Shown in pieces: positions 61,130 through 64,000 of a stretch of DNA of 64,000 nt. Source of the DNA: Halomarina rubra (GTDB lineage: Archaea; Halobacteriota; Halobacteria; Halobacteriales; Haloarculaceae); contig NZ_JALXFV010000003.1 of the NCBI RefSeq assembly GCF_023699475.1, positions 674,878 to 738,877 on the forward strand, given 5' to 3'. The position numbers and the translations under genes were made by a program. Numbering within the stretch: position 1 is the first letter of the stretch; every line of letters starts with the position of its first letter. The notes under the pieces are model-generated. The model made no database searches. It saw only the letters and a program-made list of their open reading frames with translations, and was not told where the DNA came from.

Positions 61130-61874
61130 GGCACTGTCTAGTTTAGCACGACTTCGGCAGGCGTTCGATCGTTGAGCGATTGGTGGGGTCTGAGTCGATT
61201 GTAGTAGTGCGCAAACACTGCACACCAATGGTGCGTGCTCCGCCGACTGCCCACCCACGAGTTATGGAAGCGGTCGATGCGCATTTTGAGTGTCTGAAAC
61301 CACTTTTCGATCAGGTTTCGGTCGGTGTAATCGACCCGACCGCTCAACCCAAGTCGCGCGAGGGCAGTCCGATAGCCGAACTGATCGACGAGAAACGTTG
61401 TGTTCGAGAGATCGTGTTTCTCGGCCAGTCGCGACAGAAACGCAGCCGCCGGATCAGTACCGTGACGACCGAACACCGCGACATCGAGAATCAATTTTGT
61501 CTCGGTGTCTATTGCAGCGTATAACCAAGACCACTCACCGTTAATCTTGACAGCGGTCTCATCGACCGCGACCCGCTTCGGCTGCGCCTCAGGCGGGTCG
61601 GGAACGCTGTCAGCGACCTGATGCACCCAGTTCCAAACGGCTCCGTGAGAACGTTCAACGCCGAATTCAGCGAGAATCGAAGTTGTTTCTCTGAGCGAAT
61701 AACCGGTCGCGTGGAGCCGGACGGCAAACGCCCTGACGGGCGTTGCCGTCCGCTCACGCTCCCAAGTTTCTTCTAAATCCACCGCGAAGCATCCGCTGAG
61801 CAGGTCTGCGAGCATTCTGACCAAGAAACTCAACGACCTGCTCGCTTCTCAAACTGGCGTAACTAGACAGTGCC
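61130..61874 (-). mobile_element. Complete IS6-family insertion sequence
   Basis: 745 bases bounded by perfect 14-bp inverted repeats GGCACTGTCTAGTT (61130-61143) and AACTAGACAGTGCC (61861-61874). It is flanked by a perfect 8-bp target duplication CTCTGACT (61122-61129 and 61875-61882). It contains one transposase gene on the minus strand. The intact repeats and identical target duplication indicate recent insertion. IS6 elements transpose replicatively via cointegrates. Confidence 0.95.
61138..61833 (-). CDS. IS6-family transposase (DDE)
   Basis: 231 aa; TTG at 61833 or ATG at 61815 may be the start. The N-terminal HTH region is SLRETTSILAEFGVERSHGAVWNWV. Catalytic residues: Asp in KRVAVDETAVKINGEWSWLYAAID, Asp in NTTFLVDQFGYRTAL and Glu in NLIEKWFQTLKMRI, followed by the family-typical HNSWVGS and RPHQSLNDRTPAEV ending. 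All three acids are present, so it looks active. It nearly fills the element. Confidence 0.95.
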   Translation of the reverse strand: MSFLVRMLADLLSGCFAVDLEETWERERTATPVRAFAVRLHATGYSLRETTSILAEFGVERSHGAVWNWVHQVADSVPDPPEAQPKRVAVDETAVKINGEWSWLYAAIDTETKLILDVAVFGRHGTDPAAAFLSRLAEKHDLSNTTFLVDQFGYRTALARLGLSGRVDYTDRNLIEKWFQTLKMRIDRFHNSWVGSRRSTHHWCAVFAHYYNRLRPHQSLNDRTPAEVVLN

Positions 61875-62044
61875 CTCTGACTCTTTAAGTCAAATTTCTG
61901 AGAATAAACTGAGATTCACACAGCCCCCGCGAGGATGGCTCTATCCCCGATGTGTCCTATACAGAGGACAGTTCTGTCAACCATAAACAATTATTATATC
62001 ATTTTGACCTAACAAGTGATTGTCCCATAGGGGGAATCAACACA

Positions 62045-63364
62045 ATGAATCTCGATAGACGGACACTGCTACGGGGAATCGGCGCTGCAGGTGCGACACT
62101 CGCGTTCAGCGGATTCGCATCCGCAGCGGACGGCTCAGCACAGTATCTCATCACCGGCTTGAATAGAAAAACTCGAAGCGAACTCGAAATGGGTGGATTC
62201 ACCATCCGGCACGTCCTCGCCGAGGGCAACGTTGCGGTCGTCACGGGCCCAGAGGGTGCTGTGGGTGATCTCGAAGGAATTCGCGGCGTCTCCGCCGCGA
62301 CACGAGACATCTCGGTCGAACTCGACCTTCCCGAGCTTGATGCAACGGCCACGGCAACACCAGGTGAGGATGCAGCACTTCGCGATCTCCAGTGGGACAA
62401 CGACCTCACACGAGCGACACCCGCCCACGAGATTGCGACCGGCAAGGGTGCACGAATCGCCATCATCGACAGTGGTATCGACCTTGATCATCCCGACCTC
62501 GGAAACGTCAACGAGAACCTTGGCGAAGTGTTCGTCGCAGATGACGATGTGCCGGAGATCGGTCCGGGAGACTCCGGCTACCACGGGACACACGTCGCGG
62601 GTATCGCCGCAGCAACCGGAGCAGTAGGTGTGGTCGGGCTGGCACCCGAAGCCGAGTTGATTCCGATTCGTGTGTTCCCTGCGAATGGCGGGGCTACCTT
62701 CGGCGACATCCTGGCAGGTATCGACTACGCAGCGGAAATCGGCGCTGATGTCGCTAACTTCAGCCTCGGCATCCCAGGCGTTCAACAACCGGGTGTAGAG
62801 ATCAACAAGCTTCGAGCGTCCATCCAGAAGGTGTTCCAGAGCGCCGTCCGTCGCGGAACTGTCATTACCGGGTCTGCGGGCAACGCCTCCGGAAACCTCC
62901 AACAAGGCGGGGGTCTCACCCTCCCCAACAGTGTCCCGGCCGTCATCACCGTCAGCGCGACGTCGCCCGCTGACACGCTTTCGTTCTACTCGAACTACGG
63001 CACGAGCGATATCGATGTCGCCGCTCCTGGTGGGTGGTACGAGACGGTTCCACGAACACTCGGCGAAACTGGGGAACCAGATGACGTCCCGTTCCCATAC
63101 AACGGCGTGCTATCCACGTGGCCGATGGATGCCGCTCCCGCCTACCTACCCATCTCCGGCTACGACGCGATCTCAGGAACATCGATGGCTGCGCCACAGG
63201 TCGCTGGGCTCGTTGGTCTCGTCCGCAGTCTCGACCCGAGTCTCAACGCGGGCCAAGTCGAGAGCGTCATCAAGCAGGGTGCTGACCTCTCCAACGGAAA
63301 CAGCGACCCACGATTCGGAGCCGGCCGCATCAACGTCCTCGAGACGCTGCAACTCGTCGAGTGA
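62045..63364 (+). CDS. Tat-exported subtilisin-like serine protease (S8), second copy
   Basis: 439 aa from ATG 62045, preceded by GGGGGAATC (SD-like, 62030) and a TATA-like TTATTATATC (61991). Signal DRRTLLRGIGAAGATLAFSG. Propeptide-like domain to about 125. Triad Asp142 (IIDSGI), His180 (YHGTHVAGI), Ser380 (SGTSMAAPQ), with oxyanion Asn280 (SAGNASG). An insert (about 328-372) precedes the Ser. Distinct from the copy at 7052. It probably matures outside the cell. The tnpB fragment begins just after its stop. Confidence 0.93.
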   Translation: MNLDRRTLLRGIGAAGATLAFSGFASAADGSAQYLITGLNRKTRSELEMGGFTIRHVLAEGNVAVVTGPEGAVGDLEGIRGVSAATRDISVELDLPELDATATATPGEDAALRDLQWDNDLTRATPAHEIATGKGARIAIIDSGIDLDHPDLGNVNENLGEVFVADDDVPEIGPGDSGYHGTHVAGIAAATGAVGVVGLAPEAELIPIRVFPANGGATFGDILAGIDYAAEIGADVANFSLGIPGVQQPGVEINKLRASIQKVFQSAVRRGTVITGSAGNASGNLQQGGGLTLPNSVPAVITVSATSPADTLSFYSNYGTSDIDVAAPGGWYETVPRTLGETGEPDDVPFPYNGVLSTWPMDAAPAYLPISGYDAISGTSMAAPQVAGLVGLVRSLDPSLNAGQVESVIKQGADLSNGNSDPRFGAGRINVLETLQLVE

Positions 63365-63375
63365 ACTACCCCTGC

Positions 63376-63789
63376 CTACTCGCTCACGGCTGACGCCATT
63401 CGCTCCTTGAGGCAGGGGCTTCCTGCTTCGACGACGCGACGTGCATCAACCGAACGGGGTGACACAGTGGTCGCTGTCTCCACAGGCGTGTCTTCGGAGT
63501 GACCCACTCCTAGTTTCTCCAGACCACGCGAGAGGACGTTCAACGCGGCGTTCCAATCCCGGTCGGTCTCGAATCCGCACGTGGGGCAACTGTGTTCTCG
63601 AACCCACAGCGGCTTGTACACCGACGACCCACACGATGCACACTCAAGTGTCGTATTCTCCGGTTTGACGGTACGAACGTGACAGCCATTCTTCCGCCCG
63701 TGATGCTCGAAGATGCTGATGAGGTCACGCCATCCCCCCTCGGCTTTGTTGCGAGCGTTCGTGTCACCTTCGAGCATTCCCTTGACGTC
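63376..63789 (-). pseudogene. TnpB (IS200/IS605 family) C-terminal fragment
   Basis: About 138 residues remain: VKGMLEGDTNARNKAEGGW, then the zinc finger ECASCG...SCPTCGFETDRDWNAALNVLSRG, where DRDWNAALN is the RuvC-III Asp region, ending VVEAGSPCLKERMASAVSE. Most of the RuvC and N-terminal domains are missing. A TnpB-like frame ends where the HD-domain homology starts on the other strand (about 63790). The stop lies 12 bases from the peptidase stop, so the element end is very close. TnpB is an RNA-guided nuclease; this copy is dead. Confidence 0.88.
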
Positions 63790-64000
63790 GATGCCCACAG
63801 CGGACAGACCGACAAAGCCGACGCGACGTACATCCGTCATCCCCTGCGCGTCATGACGCAGATGGACACCGACCGCGAGCGTGTCGTGGCTGTGCTGCAC
63901 GATGTCGTTGAGGACACTCCATGCACGCTTGAGGAGATTGAGAGTGAGTTCGACGCCGAGGTTCGGCAAGCTGTGGATGCGCTCACGAAGCGCAATTGTG
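63790..64000 (+). pseudogene. HD-domain (ppGpp hydrolase/SpoT-like) gene fragment, N-terminus lost, runs off window
   Basis: Plus-strand frame reads AHSGQTDKADATYIRHPLRVM, VVAVLHDVVEDT and FDAEVRQAVDALTKR, the opening motifs of SpoT/Mesh1-type HD hydrolases (H near the start, HD in LHDVVEDT). The first helix is missing or fused because the tnpB remnant begins immediately upstream in opposite orientation. Continuation beyond 64000 is not visible, so it could still be a working gene with a different start. Confidence 0.65.

Noticed and set aside
1-64000. CRISPR array, rRNA or tRNA genes
   Set aside because: No regularly spaced repeats, no rRNA-like conserved segments and no cloverleaf with GTTCRA-type arm was noticed on either strand.

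Overview
The window is from a halophilic archaeon (class Halobacteria). Three things point there: high GC, strongly acidic proteins, and haloarchaeal hallmarks (many Tat signal peptides and Tat lipoproteins, Bat-type HTH-10 regulators, leaderless starts placed about 26 nt after TATA-like boxes, TusA/DsrE/half-size YeeE sulfur genes, TnpB relics). All calls come from reading the sequence; nothing was searched, so family names are recognition from memory. Coordinates were counted by hand.

Region 1 (1-17.8 kb) looks like ordinary, very GC-rich chromosome. It holds a 5'-truncated GMC oxidoreductase, a DoxX-like membrane protein, a duplicated-domain Tat lipoprotein, a VOC protein, a PQQ-propeller lipoprotein, a Tat-exported subtilase, a Bat-like regulator, two MFS transporters around a 1241-aa multidomain GH97 glycosidase, a CPBP protease and a luciferase-like flavin oxidoreductase.

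Region 2 (17.9-29.6 kb) is accessory and sulfur/thiol centred. A CBS/DUF2267 pair comes first. Next is a redox cluster: Bat-like regulator, methyltransferase, mini-rhodanese, DsbA-like protein, a CASC membrane protein, CcdA and a TrmB-like regulator. A sulfur-trafficking block follows: two YeeE halves, divergent from TusA, DsrE and a rhodanese-metallo-beta-lactamase fusion, then a microprotein plus TauE exporter. Together they could import, carry, oxidise and export sulfur species.

Region 3 (29.6-40.8 kb) is a patchwork of single genes: CoA-binding protein, SnoaL-like, BASS transporter, zinc microprotein, MarR/GbsR-like regulator, EamA, fructosamine kinase, YjdF-like, DHH phosphoesterase and a stand-alone E2 catalytic domain. 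Between them lie decayed fragments of a DUF7342-type HTH gene and a repeated intergenic sequence.

Region 4 (41.0-45.7 kb) encodes an acetoin/2-oxoacid dehydrogenase set: E1alpha, E1beta and AcoX in one operon, converging on an E2 with three tandem subunit-binding domains. No E3 is present.

Region 5 (46-59 kb) concerns transport and stress: an APC permease fused to two Usp domains and coupled to a 46-aa membrane microprotein, a second TauE, a split MgtE pair, a ferritin-like/VIT1 fusion, a double Usp protein, a tandem TatC, and a PHP phosphoesterase divergent from a lipid-kinase-like gene.

Region 6 (59-64 kb) is mobile-element rich: IS605-like terminal hairpins, a DUF7342-type gene with a partner (possible toxin-antitoxin-like pair), a small TRAM-like protein, a complete IS6-family insertion with perfect 14-bp TIRs and an 8-bp target duplication, a second subtilase, and a TnpB C-terminal fragment abutting a headless HD-domain (ppGpp hydrolase-like) gene that runs off the end.
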